Below, in pieces: positions 7,647-17,692 of a stretch of DNA of 45,306 nucleotides. The stretch covers positions 1-45,306 of the forward strand of contig NZ_BOOA01000064.1 in the NCBI RefSeq assembly GCF_016862995.1, read 5' to 3'. This stretch comes from Acrocarpospora phusangensis. GTDB lineage: Bacteria; Actinomycetota; Actinomycetes; Streptosporangiales; Streptosporangiaceae. Each line of letters opens with the position of its first letter. Position 1 is the first letter of the stretch. Under the pieces are notes generated by a model, which ran no database searches, was not told the DNA's origin, and was given only the letters and a program-made list of their open reading frames with translations. The translations under genes and the position numbers were made by a program.

Positions 7647-10600
7647 GCCGGGACCTCTTCGGCGGCGAGTCGGCCGACCAGTTCGGCGACCGTGGGGTGG
7701 GCGAAGAAGTCGGCGACCGGGAGGTCCAGGCCGGTGGACTCCTTGACACGGTGATGGATGCGGAGGACGGCGAGCGAGTGCCCGCCCAGCAGGAACAGGT
7801 TGTCGTGCCGCTTCACCTCGGGCACGTTGAGGACCTCCGCCCAGATGCCGCTCATGGTCCGCTCCAGCTCACTCCGCCCGGCCGCGTCCCCCGTGTCCCC
7901 CGTGTCCCCCGTGTCCCCCGTGTCCTCGCCGGGGTCGTCGGGTACGGGATCGTGGGAAGGTTCCGGCAGGCGGGCGCGGTCGATCTTGCCCGATGTGGTG
8001 AGCGGGATCTCGTCGAGGACCACGTACGCGCGCGGCACCAGGCCGGAGGGCAGTTTGCGCGCGGCGTGCGCGGCGAGATCCTGCGGCGTGGGGGGTTCGG
8101 CGGTGGCGGGGCGCACGTACGCGACGAGGGTCTGCGCGGGGGCCTCGCCGCGTACCACGACGTAGGCGGCGGCGACGGCCGGGTGGGCGCCGAGCACCTG
8201 CTCGATCTCGCCGAGTTCGATGCGCAGGCCGCGGATCTTGACCTGGTGGTCGCGCCTGCCGAGGTATTCGAGCCTGCCGTCCAGGGCCCAGCGGGCGCGG
8301 TCGCCGGTCAGATACAGGCGTCCACCCGGGCGTGCGCTGTGGGGGTCGGGGACGAATCGTTCGGCGGTGAGGCGGGCGCGGCCGAGGTAGCCGTCGGTGA
8401 CGCAGTCGCCGCCGACGGCGAGTTCGCCTTCGACGCCGCGCGGCAGCAGGTGCCCGTCCGGGTCCAGGACGTGGGCCTCGACGCCGGGTCCGGGCTCGCC
8501 GAGCGGCCAGGGGCGGCCGGGGTCGGCGGTCACGGGGCCGCCGGTGACGAACACGGTCGTCTCGGTCGGGCCGTAGAGGTTGCGCACCATCGGCACGCCG
8601 GCTTCCTCGAGGGTCCGTACGAGCGGTTCGGTGCCGGCCTCGCCGACGAAGTTGACCGAGCGCACGCCCGCCGGGACGGCGGTGTCGCGCAGGAGTTCGG
8701 CCAGCATGCTGCCGACGGCGTTGGCCTGCGTCGGGATCAGGCGTTCGGGGAGTGACCGCAGCGCGAACAGGTCGTCCACGAGCACGATCGTGCCGCCGGC
8801 CGCCAGCGTCGGCAGGATCTCGTGGACGGAGACGTCGAAGGTCAGCGCGGTGGCGGCGAGCGTGCGCGCCATCAGCCCTTCGGGAGTCTCCGCGAGCGTC
8901 CAGCGGACGAAGTAGTCGAGGTTGGCGTGCGTCACGCGGACGCCCTTGGGGCGGCCGGTGCTGCCGGAGGTGTACATGACCCAGGCGGTCGAGGCGGGAT
9001 GCGCGGGCCGGAACGGGAGGTCGGCGGGCTGGAGTTCGCTGACGTCCAGCGCCTCCCACTCCCCCGGCGGCAGCAGGCAGGCCGTCTCGGGCTCGACCAG
9101 GACCTGGCGCGCCCCCGAGTCCCCGAGCATGTACGCGATGCGGTCCGCCGGATGCGCCGGATCCAGCGGCAGGTACCCCCGCCCGGACAGCAGCACGCCC
9201 AGCAGCGAGGTCAGCGCCGCCGGCGTGCGCCGCATCAGGAGGCCGATCGGCGCGTCGGAGCCGGCCCCGTCGAGCAGCCGGGCGACCGCCCCCGCCCGCC
9301 CGGCGGTCTCCGCGTAACTCAGCGTCCCGTCGATCGTGCTGATCGCGGGCGCGTCCGGGGTGCGGGCGACCGCCTGGGCGAACAGGTCGGCGAACGCCGC
9401 CGCGGGTTCGGCGGGCCGTCCCGTGCCCAGGGCGAGCAGCCGGTCCCGGCTCCGCGGGCTGACCAGGTCCACCTGGCTGAGCCGCGCCCCCGGGTCGGCC
9501 GCCATGGTGGCGAGCAGGTGCAGGTAGCAGTCGGCCACCTCGGCGATGAACTCCCGGGCGAACAGGTCGCTGTTGTACTCCCACAGCAGGGTGACCCGCC
9601 CGTCGAAACGGCCGTCCGCGCCCGGTTCCGCCTCGGCTCGCGGAATGACGACCACGTTGAGGTCGACCTTCGCCGAGCCGTTGTCGCGCTCGTAGACCGT
9701 CGCCGAGCAGCCCGGCAGTTCCAGGTCGGGCATGCGGGCGTCGTTGGCGCTGAACATGACCTGGAAGTAGGGGTTGTTGGCCGGGTCCCGGTCCGGGTTG
9801 AGGGCGCGGACGAGCTCCACGAAGGGGAACTCCTGGTTGGCCGTGGCCGCCCGTACGGTCTCGCTGCCGCGGCGCAGGAGTTCCGCGAAGGTGGGGTCGC
9901 CGCCCGCGTCGCAGCGGAGCACGACCGCGTTGACGAACATGCCGATGACGTCCTCGGTCTCGGCCGGCTGGCGGTTACCGAACGCGGAGCCGACCGCGAG
10001 GTCGTCCTGCCGGGTGTAGCGCCACAGGGTGGCGTAGAAGCCGGTGAGCATGGCGCTGAAGAGCGTGGTGTGGTGGGTTCTGGCGAGTTCCCTGAGCGCC
10101 CCCACGGTGCGCGCCGGCACCTCCAGCCGTACCATGCCGCCGTCGAACCGCTGTGGCCTGGAACGGGGTTTGGTGGTGGGCAGGGACACCGCCGGGGGGC
10201 TTCCGTCCAAGGTGGCGGCCCAGTGGTCCCGCTTGTGGCGCATGCCCTCTCCGGCCAGGGCCTTCTCCTGCCAGCGCGCGTAGTCGGCGTACTGGAACCG
10301 GATCTCCGGCAGTTCTGAGCGCTGCCCGGTGACCTCGGCGGTGTAGGCCGCGCGCAGTTCCCGCATGAGCAGCCCGAAGGACCAGCCGTCGTGCACGAAG
10401 TGGTGCTCGACCAGGATGATCTCGTGCGTGGCGGGGCCGAGCCGGACCACCGTCCAGCGCACCAGGGGCAGCCGGGCGAGGTCGAACGGCGTGGTCATGT
10501 CACGGACGACCAGCTCTTCCACCCGGGCGCGGTGCTCGGACTCCGGCAGATGGGACAGGTCGACGAGTTCGACCGGCATCGGCCCTTCCGCGTGTACGCG

Positions 10601-12631
10601 CTGGAACGGCACCCCGTCGTCGTCGTGGAAGGTGGTCCGGAAGATCGACTGACGCGCGGTGATGACGTCGACCGCGCGCTGCAACGCGTCGAGGTCGAGG
10701 TCACCGACCACCCGCATCGTCGTCTGCGCGTGGTAGGCGATGTTGCCGGGGGCCAGCCGGTTGAGGAACCAGACCTGCTGCTGCTGCGCGGTCAGCGGCA
10801 CCCGGTCGTCGTCCCCGCCGCGCTCCATCGGCGGCAGCGCCGAGACGGACCCGCCGCCCTGATCCACGAACGCGGCCAGCAGCGCGATCGTCGGATGCGC
10901 CATCAGGTCGGCCACCGTGATCTCGGCCCCCCAGCGTCCCCGGATCCGGTTGCCGATCTGCACGGCCGCCAGGGAGTGCCCGCCGAGGTCGAAGAAGGAG
11001 TCGTCGACGCCGATCCGCTCGACGCGCAACGTCCGGCTCCACAACGCGGCCAGCTCGATCTCGGTGGCGGTCGCCGGCGGGCGGAACGGCACGTCGTCGG
11101 CCCGCTGCCACAGCTGCGACTTGGGCAGCGCCGCCGCGTCGATCTTGCCGTTGGGCAGCAGCGGGAGGGCGTCGAGGACGACGAAACGGCTGGGGATGTG
11201 CCCCGCCGGAAGCGAGGCCGCCAGATGGTCGCGGAGCTGACCGGCGGTGGGCACACTGTGCGAGTCGACCGGCACGACGTAGGCGATCAGACGGGTGTCG
11301 CCGTCGGTCTCCGCGCGGACGTGGGCGGCGGAGATCTCGGGGTGGGCGCTCAGGTGCCGGACGACCTCCTGGGGGTGCACGCGCTGCCCGCGGATCTTCA
11401 CCAGGTCGTCGGCCCGGCCGAGGATGCGCAGCACGCCGCCGGCGTCGAGGACGCCTCGATCGCCGGTGCGGTAGAGCCGCGCTCCGGGCCTGCCCGACCG
11501 GGCATCGGGAATGAACCGGTCCGCCGTGAGCCGGGGGTCGCCGCGGTAGGCGAGCGCCACGCCCTGCCCGCCGATGTGGACCTCACCGGGCGTACCGGCC
11601 GGAACCGGGTCCAGGTTCTCGTCGAGCACGTGCACCTCGGTCCCCCGGATGGCGGTGCCGACCGGCAGGACCGACCCCTCCGCGTCGGCCGCGCTCAGCG
11701 CGTGGGTCGTCGAGGTGATCGTCGTCTCGGTCAGCCCGTACGCGTTGACCGTCTCGACCTGGCTGAACCGCCGCCAGGCGGCCAGCGTGGCGGCCCGGCC
11801 CATGTCGCTGCCGACGACCAGCAGCCGCAGCCACGGCGGCACCGCGCCGGCGCCCTGATCGAGGTCGCGTACCCACTGTTCCCAGTAGGGCGTGGGGAGG
11901 TTGGCGACCGTGATCCGCTCCCGGTCGAGCACCCCGGTCAGTTCCTCGGTGGTGATCGCCGACGTGGGCGCGAGCACGAGGGTGGCCCCGGCCAGCAGCG
12001 CCGGGAAGATCTCCTCGAAGGCCACGTCGAAGCCGATGGCCGCGAACTGGAGGACCCGGTCCTCGGCGGTCAGCGCGTAGGCGGCCCGCATGGCGGCGGC
12101 GTGCGCGCCGAGCGCGCGATGCGGGATCTCGACGGCCTTCTGCGTTCCCGTCGTGCCGGAGGTGAACAGCACGTAGGCGAGCTGTTCGGCGTGCGGGACG
12201 GTGAAGCCCCCCTCCCCCGTTTCGGGGACCAGCGGCACCCCGGCCCGCTCGGCCACGGCGGCGCCCGCCGGGTCGGTGAGGCACAGGTCGGCGGCGGCGA
12301 GCACGCGCAGCCTCCGCTCGACGGGCAGCTGCGGATCGACCGGCAGGAAGGCGGCGCCGGACAGCAGGACGCCGAGCAGCGAGACCACCAGCTCCTCGCC
12401 CCGGGGCAGCATGACCGCCACCACCGTCCGGCCCTCTGTCCGGCCCTCTGTCCGGCCCTCCGGCCCGATCCGCGAGGCGACCCGCTGGGCCCGTTCCTCC
12501 AGCTGGCGGTAGGTCAGTTCGGAAACGCCGGCCCGTACGGCGACACGAGCGCCGCCGGCCCGTAACGACTCGGCCAGCGCGGCGCACAGAGAGTAGGGGG
12601 GAACTTCGGCGTCGCCGTCCTTGGTGTGCAC
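7643..12631 (-). CDS. NRPS 1: A-PCP-C-A-PCP (loading and first extension module)
   Basis: This 1662-aa synthetase starts with an adenylation domain, so it initiates the assembly line. Order: A1 (residues about 10-505; LFTSGTTGTQK 155-165, YRTGDR 387-392, Lys496), carrier 1 (LGGHS, Ser553), condensation (about 610-1055, HHFVHDG 743-749), A2 (about 1075-1555; MYTSGSTGRPKG from 1219, YLTGDR 1440-1445, Lys1549), carrier 2 (LGGHS, Ser1619). Pocket residues read D, V, E, N, L, V, A, I, T, K for A1 and D, V, H, A, N, V, L, V, F, K for A2. A1 resembles A3 of NRPS 2 and, loosely, the hydroxyornithine code. GTG at 12631 was chosen because GGGAGG precedes it and homology begins there; the frame stays open upstream to 12883, but that part looks non-coding. 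A GDT repeat forms the linker before the last carrier. Confidence 0.94.
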   Translation of the reverse strand: MHTKDGDAEVPPYSLCAALAESLRAGGARVAVRAGVSELTYRQLEERAQRVASRIGPEGRTEGRTEGRTVVAVMLPRGEELVVSLLGVLLSGAAFLPVDPQLPVERRLRVLAAADLCLTDPAGAAVAERAGVPLVPETGEGGFTVPHAEQLAYVLFTSGTTGTQKAVEIPHRALGAHAAAMRAAYALTAEDRVLQFAAIGFDVAFEEIFPALLAGATLVLAPTSAITTEELTGVLDRERITVANLPTPYWEQWVRDLDQGAGAVPPWLRLLVVGSDMGRAATLAAWRRFSQVETVNAYGLTETTITSTTHALSAADAEGSVLPVGTAIRGTEVHVLDENLDPVPAGTPGEVHIGGQGVALAYRGDPRLTADRFIPDARSGRPGARLYRTGDRGVLDAGGVLRILGRADDLVKIRGQRVHPQEVVRHLSAHPEISAAHVRAETDGDTRLIAYVVPVDSHSVPTAGQLRDHLAASLPAGHIPSRFVVLDALPLLPNGKIDAAALPKSQLWQRADDVPFRPPATATEIELAALWSRTLRVERIGVDDSFFDLGGHSLAAVQIGNRIRGRWGAEITVADLMAHPTIALLAAFVDQGGGSVSALPPMERGGDDDRVPLTAQQQQVWFLNRLAPGNIAYHAQTTMRVVGDLDLDALQRAVDVITARQSIFRTTFHDDDGVPFQRVHAEGPMPVELVDLSHLPESEHRARVEELVVRDMTTPFDLARLPLVRWTVVRLGPATHEIILVEHHFVHDGWSFGLLMRELRAAYTAEVTGQRSELPEIRFQYADYARWQEKALAGEGMRHKRDHWAATLDGSPPAVSLPTTKPRSRPQRFDGGMVRLEVPARTVGALRELARTHHTTLFSAMLTGFYATLWRYTRQDDLAVGSAFGNRQPAETEDVIGMFVNAVVLRCDAGGDPTFAELLRRGSETVRAATANQEFPFVELVRALNPDRDPANNPYFQVMFSANDARMPDLELPGCSATVYERDNGSAKVDLNVVVIPRAEAEPGADGRFDGRVTLLWEYNSDLFAREFIAEVADCYLHLLATMAADPGARLSQVDLVSPRSRDRLLALGTGRPAEPAAAFADLFAQAVARTPDAPAISTIDGTLSYAETAGRAGAVARLLDGAGSDAPIGLLMRRTPAALTSLLGVLLSGRGYLPLDPAHPADRIAYMLGDSGARQVLVEPETACLLPPGEWEALDVSELQPADLPFRPAHPASTAWVMYTSGSTGRPKGVRVTHANLDYFVRWTLAETPEGLMARTLAATALTFDVSVHEILPTLAAGGTIVLVDDLFALRSLPERLIPTQANAVGSMLAELLRDTAVPAGVRSVNFVGEAGTEPLVRTLEEAGVPMVRNLYGPTETTVFVTGGPVTADPGRPWPLGEPGPGVEAHVLDPDGHLLPRGVEGELAVGGDCVTDGYLGRARLTAERFVPDPHSARPGGRLYLTGDRARWALDGRLEYLGRRDHQVKIRGLRIELGEIEQVLGAHPAVAAAYVVVRGEAPAQTLVAYVRPATAEPPTPQDLAAHAARKLPSGLVPRAYVVLDEIPLTTSGKIDRARLPEPSHDPVPDDPGEDTGDTGDTGDTGDAAGRSELERTMSGIWAEVLNVPEVKRHDNLFLLGGHSLAVLRIHHRVKESTGLDLPVADFFAHPTVAELVGRLAAEEVPA
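7886..7921. repeat. 9-bp tandem repeat inside the NRPS 1 linker
   Basis: Four perfect copies of GTCCCCCGT are followed by a degenerate copy. On the coding strand they encode repeated Gly-Asp-Thr in the linker between A2 and the last carrier domain. A multiple-of-three repeat can change linker length without a frameshift. Confidence 0.85.
12425..12460. repeat. 12-bp tandem repeat in the A1 N-terminal subdomain
   Basis: Three head-to-tail copies of GTCCGGCCCTCT (the last ends in C) encode GRTEGRTEGRT between residues about 60 and 69 of NRPS 1. The site is just before the AVMLPRGEE strand, probably in a surface loop. Confidence 0.8.
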
Positions 12632-12827
12632 ACAGCCTCCCAGATCGTCAACCGTGCTCGATGACGCCGGGTCGTGAGGACGGCACGCATGGCTCAGCGT
12701 GAGCCGTACGCGGCGTCGAACCGTCTCACCGGGCATCGGCGAACCGCACGCCGAACGCGTGGACGCGCCTTGACGGATTTCCGTGGCATCCACTCGCCGA
12801 ACTGTGCGTAAGAACCCGGATTGACAT

Positions 12828-12842
12828 GGACCATTGTGGTCC
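12828..12842. promoter_or_regulatory. Operator-like palindrome GGACCATTGTGGTCC
   Basis: Perfect 6-bp inverted halves GGACCA and TGGTCC are separated by TTG. The site is about 200 bp upstream of the NRPS 1 start. It has the size of a dimeric regulator site. The regulator is not identifiable in the window. Confidence 0.45.
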
Positions 12843-12877
12843 GAGCTTCGCTCCGGTCGCGCCGAGGATAATGTCCG

Positions 12878-12893
12878 GATCACCTATGTGATC
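12878..12893. promoter_or_regulatory. Operator-like palindrome GATCACCTATGTGATC
   Basis: Perfect halves GATCAC and GTGATC flank a four-base centre. The symmetry extends outwards imperfectly as CCG...CGCCCGG. It lies 35 bp from the other palindrome, upstream of NRPS 1. It may bind a dimeric regulator; its identity is unknown. Confidence 0.45.
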
Positions 12894-13137
12894 GCCCGGC
12901 ACTATCATTTCCCGTGCCACAGCAGAACACGAGCGATCGCGGGCTAACAAGCCCATGATACCCTTTCGTTATTATTGCCAGAGGTCGGAATAGGGCCTTG
13001 AATACCTTTAAAATTTCATGTATGCATTCCGCGCGAGCCTCGACCGGGCCTCGGAGGACGCGATGGCAACCGAATCGGACACACGATACGTTTTTCCCAT
13101 AAAACTACCGCATTGACTGAAAGATTCAGAGCCCTGA

Positions 13138-13164
13138 GGCCTCCGAAAGCTCCGATCGGAGGCC
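13138..13164 (+). promoter_or_regulatory. 9-bp hairpin in the control region
   Basis: GGCCTCCGA (13138-13146) pairs perfectly with TCGGAGGCC (13156-13164) around a nine-base loop. No T-run follows. It could be a terminator that insulates the two divergent units or an upstream regulatory structure. It lies upstream of the best candidate promoter for the lyase. Confidence 0.4.
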
Positions 13165-13284
13165 CGGCGAGGGGTTTGCCGCCCAGGTGAGAGAGCGTGT
13201 TCACCGGGGAGATCGCATCCCCGCCGACCGCCGCACGGCCCGGAGCAGGACGCCGGCGAACATCAAGAATTTACCGATCGTCTA

Positions 13285-13313
13285 TTGACCAGGACACATT
13301 GCCGGGGGATTAT
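13285..13313 (+). promoter_or_regulatory. Candidate promoter for the lyase/synthase operon
   Basis: TTGACC (13285-13290) and GATTAT (13308-13313) are separated by 17 bp, the ideal sigma-70-type spacing. Transcription from here would give a leader of about 160 bases before the TTG start of the lyase. Confidence 0.4.
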
Positions 13314-13479
13314 GCAGGCGTCACCGGACCGATTCAAACGGGGATTGCAGCCGACATTGCGTTTCTGAATCAGTCGTGCCATTTTCGGGGAATTAATAAC
13401 ATGAATGACAATGACCGTCCCCGGAAGTGAATAACGCTGGTCAGGGCCCCGGGATTCTACGATCAAAGGGGACGGGCAG

Positions 13480-15014
13480 TTGACCGACAAGTTATGGGGC
13501 GGCCGCTTCGACGAGGACATCACGCAGGATGTCCTGGACTACACCCTCACCGTGGACGTGGACGTACGGCTCGTCTTCGCGGACCTGTGGCAGGACATCG
13601 CGCACGTGCTGATGCTGGGCGCCGGCGGGATCGTCCCCGGCGAGGTCGCGCGGGCCCTGCTCGGCTCGCTGCTCCAGCTGTGGGAGCAGAACGAACGCGG
13701 GGAGCTGCGGCTCCGCCCCGAGCTGGAGGACGTGCACTTCAACATCGAGCAGATGGTCATCGAGGAGCTCGGGCGCGAGATCGGCGGCCACCTGCAGACC
13801 GCGCGCTCCCGCAACGACCAGGTGTCCACCGACACCCGCATGTACCTGCGCCGGGTCCAGCTCGACGCGGTCGCGGCGAACCTGGACCTGATCGGCGTGC
13901 TGCTGGCCTTCCCCGAGGAGGAGCTGCTGGCGATCCTGCCCGGCTACACCCACAGCCAGGCCGCGCAGCCGATCTCCGTCGCGTTCTGGAAGACCGCGCA
14001 CGCGAGCATGCTGCTCCGGGACGTACGGCGGCTGCGCGACGCGTTCGGCCGGACCGACGAGTCGCCGCTGGGCGCGTGCGCGCTCGCCGGGACGTCCTTC
14101 CCGCTCGACCGCGAGCTGACCGCCCGGCTGCTCGGCTTCGGGCGCGTGCTCAGCCACGCGCTGGACGCCACCAGCGCCCGCGACTACCTGATCGAGAGCG
14201 CCGCGGCCTTCGCGATCGGCGGCAACACCCTCTCCCGCATGGCCGAGGAGGTCGTCATGTGGAGCGGGCACGAGTACAGCCTGGTCGAGGTGTCCGACGC
14301 GTACGCCACCGGCAGTTCGATCATGCCGCAGAAGAAGAACCCGGTCGTGGCCGAACTGGCCAGGGGACGCGCGGGACGTACGGCCGGCACCCTGGTCCAG
14401 CTGCTCACCATGGCCAAGGGCGTGACCCTCGGATACAGCTGCGACCTCCAGGAGGACAAGCCGTATCTGTGGCACGCCATCGACGCCTACCTGTCCACCC
14501 TGCGCATCACGGCCGGGCAGACCCGGGGGCTGCGGTTCGACAGCGCCCGCGGCGAGGAGCTGTGCTGGGACAACTTCTCCACGGCCACGGAACTGGCCAA
14601 CCACCTGGTCGCCGAGCGGGGCCTGGCCTTCCGCGAGGCGCACCACGTCAGCGGCGCGCTCGTCTCGGCCCTGCTCAAGCGGGGGGCGACGCTGCGGGAC
14701 ACGGCGGCCGGGGCGGAGATCCTCGCCGGGCTCGGGCATCCCGTGGCCGAACCCGTGCTCGCCAGGATCTTCGCGCCGCGGAACGCGGTCGCCGGGTACG
14801 TCAGTCCCGGCGGCACGTCACCGGCGAGCGTCGGCGCCGTACGCGACGAACTGAACGAGGCCGTGGCCGGGCACGCCGCCTGGCTCGACGAGACCCGGCG
14901 GAGGATCGGCGACGCCCAGGCGGCCGCCTTCGACGCCGCCCGCGAGGTCGCCGGCGGAGCCGACCTCGGCAAGGCCCTCGACCGTATCCTTCCCACCCTT
15001 AACGGAGGCCTGTC

Positions 15015-15018
<4 letters not shown>
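13480..15018 (+). CDS. Argininosuccinate lyase paralogue in the NRPS locus
   Basis: This 512-aa protein belongs to the fumarase/aspartase superfamily and has the argininosuccinate lyase hallmarks: KLWGGRF near the N-terminus, Thr157-His158 (GYTHSQ), and the catalytic loop GSSIMPQKKNP (278-288). Housekeeping lyases split argininosuccinate into arginine and fumarate. Several positions usually fixed in the family differ: LHT(G/A)RSRNDQ reads LQTARSRNDQ (Gln106), YN(R/K)DLQEDK reads YSCDLQEDK (319-327), and the N-terminal FxxS region reads YTLT. The start is TTG at 13480, supported by the conserved N-terminus and the upstream AAAGGGGAC. Its stop overlaps the synthase start (ATGA). I infer a lyase acting on an argininosuccinate-like adduct for the NRPS product; a plain arginine-supply role remains possible. 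Confidence 0.85.
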
Positions 15019-16173
<1,155 letters not shown>

Positions 16174-16193
<20 letters not shown>

Positions 16194-17691
16194 CCGCAAT
16201 TGCGTACACCGCCTCGGCGAGGCGTCTGGGGGTGAGTTCGGGCTTCTCGATGATGCGGACGCAGCGACCGGCGCGGAGGACGTGGACCCGGGCGCAGAGG
16301 TGGGCGAGGTCCTCGTGTTCCACCGTGGACATCAGGACCACCGCCCCGGACGCGGCCGCCGCGGACAGCTGCGCGAAGATCTCCCGCTTGGCGCCGACGT
16401 CGACGCCCTGGGTCGGCTCGTGCAGGGCCAGGACCTTGGGGGCGCCGAGCAGCCACTTGGCCAGCATGACCTTCTGCTGGTTGCCGCCGGACAGGTAGCG
16501 CAGCGCCGACTCCGGCCGGCGGGGTGAGATGTCGAAGCGTTCGGACTGTTCCGCCGCGACCCGGCGTTCCCGGCCGCGCCGTACGATCCAGCGCAGCCGG
16601 GTGAATCGGGACAGGGTGGGCAGTGTCAGGTTCTCCCGTACCGTCAGGTTCGGGGCGGCGCCGGATCGGGCCCGGTCGGCCGGGAGCAGGGCCAGGCCGC
16701 GGGCGATGGCCGAGCGCGGGGTGAGCGGCGGGAGCTCCGCGCCGTCCAGGACGATCCGGCCGCCGGACGGGACGGCCCCGGTGACGAGGTAGGGCACCTC
16801 GTCGTAGCCGGAGCCGGGGAGCCCGGCGAAGCCGATGATCTCGCCGGGCCTGGCGGTGAAGGACAGGTCGTCCACCGCGCCGCCGCGCAGCCCTTCGACC
16901 GTCAGCAGCGCGGCGCCGGCCGGCTCCTCCACGGCCGGGTAGAGCGACTCGGCCGACCGTCCGAGCATCAGTTCCAGCAGGCCCCGCTCGGTCGAGCCGG
17001 CCGCGTCGACGACGGCGACCAGTTCGCCGCCGCGCAGGACGGCGACCCGGTCGCACAGGTCGCGCACCTCGTCGAGGCGGTGCGACACGAACACGCAGGA
17101 CGCGCCGTCGGCGGCCAGGCCGCGGAGCACGCCGAAGAGGCGCAGCACGCCGTCGTGCGGCAGGTAGGCGGTCGGCTCGTCGAGGACCAGCAGCCGGTGC
17201 CCGCGCTCGGCGCCCTCCTCGATGTCGGCGAGCCCCCGGGCGACCGCCACCAGCGCCTTCTCGGTGACGGAGAGGTCGCCGACGCGGGTGTCCGGGTGCA
17301 CGTCGAGACCGACCTGGCTCAGGTGCCTCCGTACGCGGTCGCGTTCCTGCCGCCACCGGACGCGCCAGCCGGTGAAGCGCGCGATGCGCAGGTTCTCCAG
17401 CACGGTCATGGACGGGACGAGCGCGAGATCCTGGTGGATGAAGGCCATCCCGGTGCGGGCCGGGCCACCGCCGAGGGAGTGTGTGACGTCCCGGCCGCCC
17501 AGCACGACCCGGGCGCCGCCGTCCGCGGGGTGGTACCCGGAGAGAATCTTGATCAGGGTCGACTTCCCGCTGCCGTTCTCCCCGATGAGGCCGAGGATCT
17601 CCCCCGGCCCCACGGAGAACGTGACGTCGTGCAGCACCCGGATGCCGTCGAAGGTCTTCGACAGGCCGGAGAGCTCCAGCAAGGCCGGCAT
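16174..17691 (-). CDS. Sugar-type ABC transporter ATPase (RbsA-like, two ATPase domains)
   Basis: This 505-aa protein has duplicated ATPase halves, as in CUT2-family importers for ribose, xylose or autoinducer-2. The first half carries the P-loop GENGSGKST (residues about 37-45). The second half has the usual degenerate P-loop and a full signature LSGGNQQKVMLAKWL. The first signature is replaced by LSVTEKALVAVARGL. The start is ATG at 17691, directly after the binding-protein stop. It is the last gene of the minus-strand catabolic operon and powers import. The substrate is inferred to be the compound degraded by the upstream genes, not necessarily a sugar. Confidence 0.92.
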
Positions 17692-17692
17692 G

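Larger units (their letters stand above)
12632..13479. promoter_or_regulatory. 848-bp divergent control region between NRPS and argininosuccinate lyase genes
   Basis: No convincing protein gene was seen here. The stretch from about 12955 to 13035 is clearly richer in A and T than its surroundings, as expected for promoters. It holds two clear palindromes (12828-12842 and 12878-12893), a small stem GGGCT/AGCCC (12941-12954), a 9-bp hairpin (13138-13164), a promoter-like pair (13285-13313), and a nine-codon ORF (13401-13430, MNDNDRPRK) just upstream of the lyase. No iron-box-like palindrome of the DmdR/IdeR type was recognised by eye. Confidence 0.6.

Noticed and set aside
4824-7754. Long plus-strand open frame (about 976 codons) opposite NRPS 2
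   Set aside because: It is a shadow of GC-rich codon bias: its product has no recognisable domain and is rich in Gly, Arg, Val, His and Gln, while the minus strand encodes clear NRPS motifs.
12821-12850. TTGACA at 12821 as a plus-strand promoter
   Set aside because: No -10-like element is found 16 to 19 bp downstream. The region is occupied by a palindrome.
12632-12883. N-terminal extension of NRPS 1 by 84 codons
   Set aside because: The extra residues match nothing in an adenylation domain and cover two palindromic operator-like sites. GTG at 12631 with GGGAGG upstream is the better start.
13197-13430. 77-codon plus-strand ORF in the control region
   Set aside because: There is no ribosome site at its start, the composition is unlike neighbouring proteins, and it runs across the promoter-like pair.
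12632-13479. Iron-box (DmdR/IdeR) control of the locus
   Set aside because: No TTAGGTTAGGCTAACCTAA-like palindrome was found by eye, so an iron-regulated siderophore cannot be supported from the control region.
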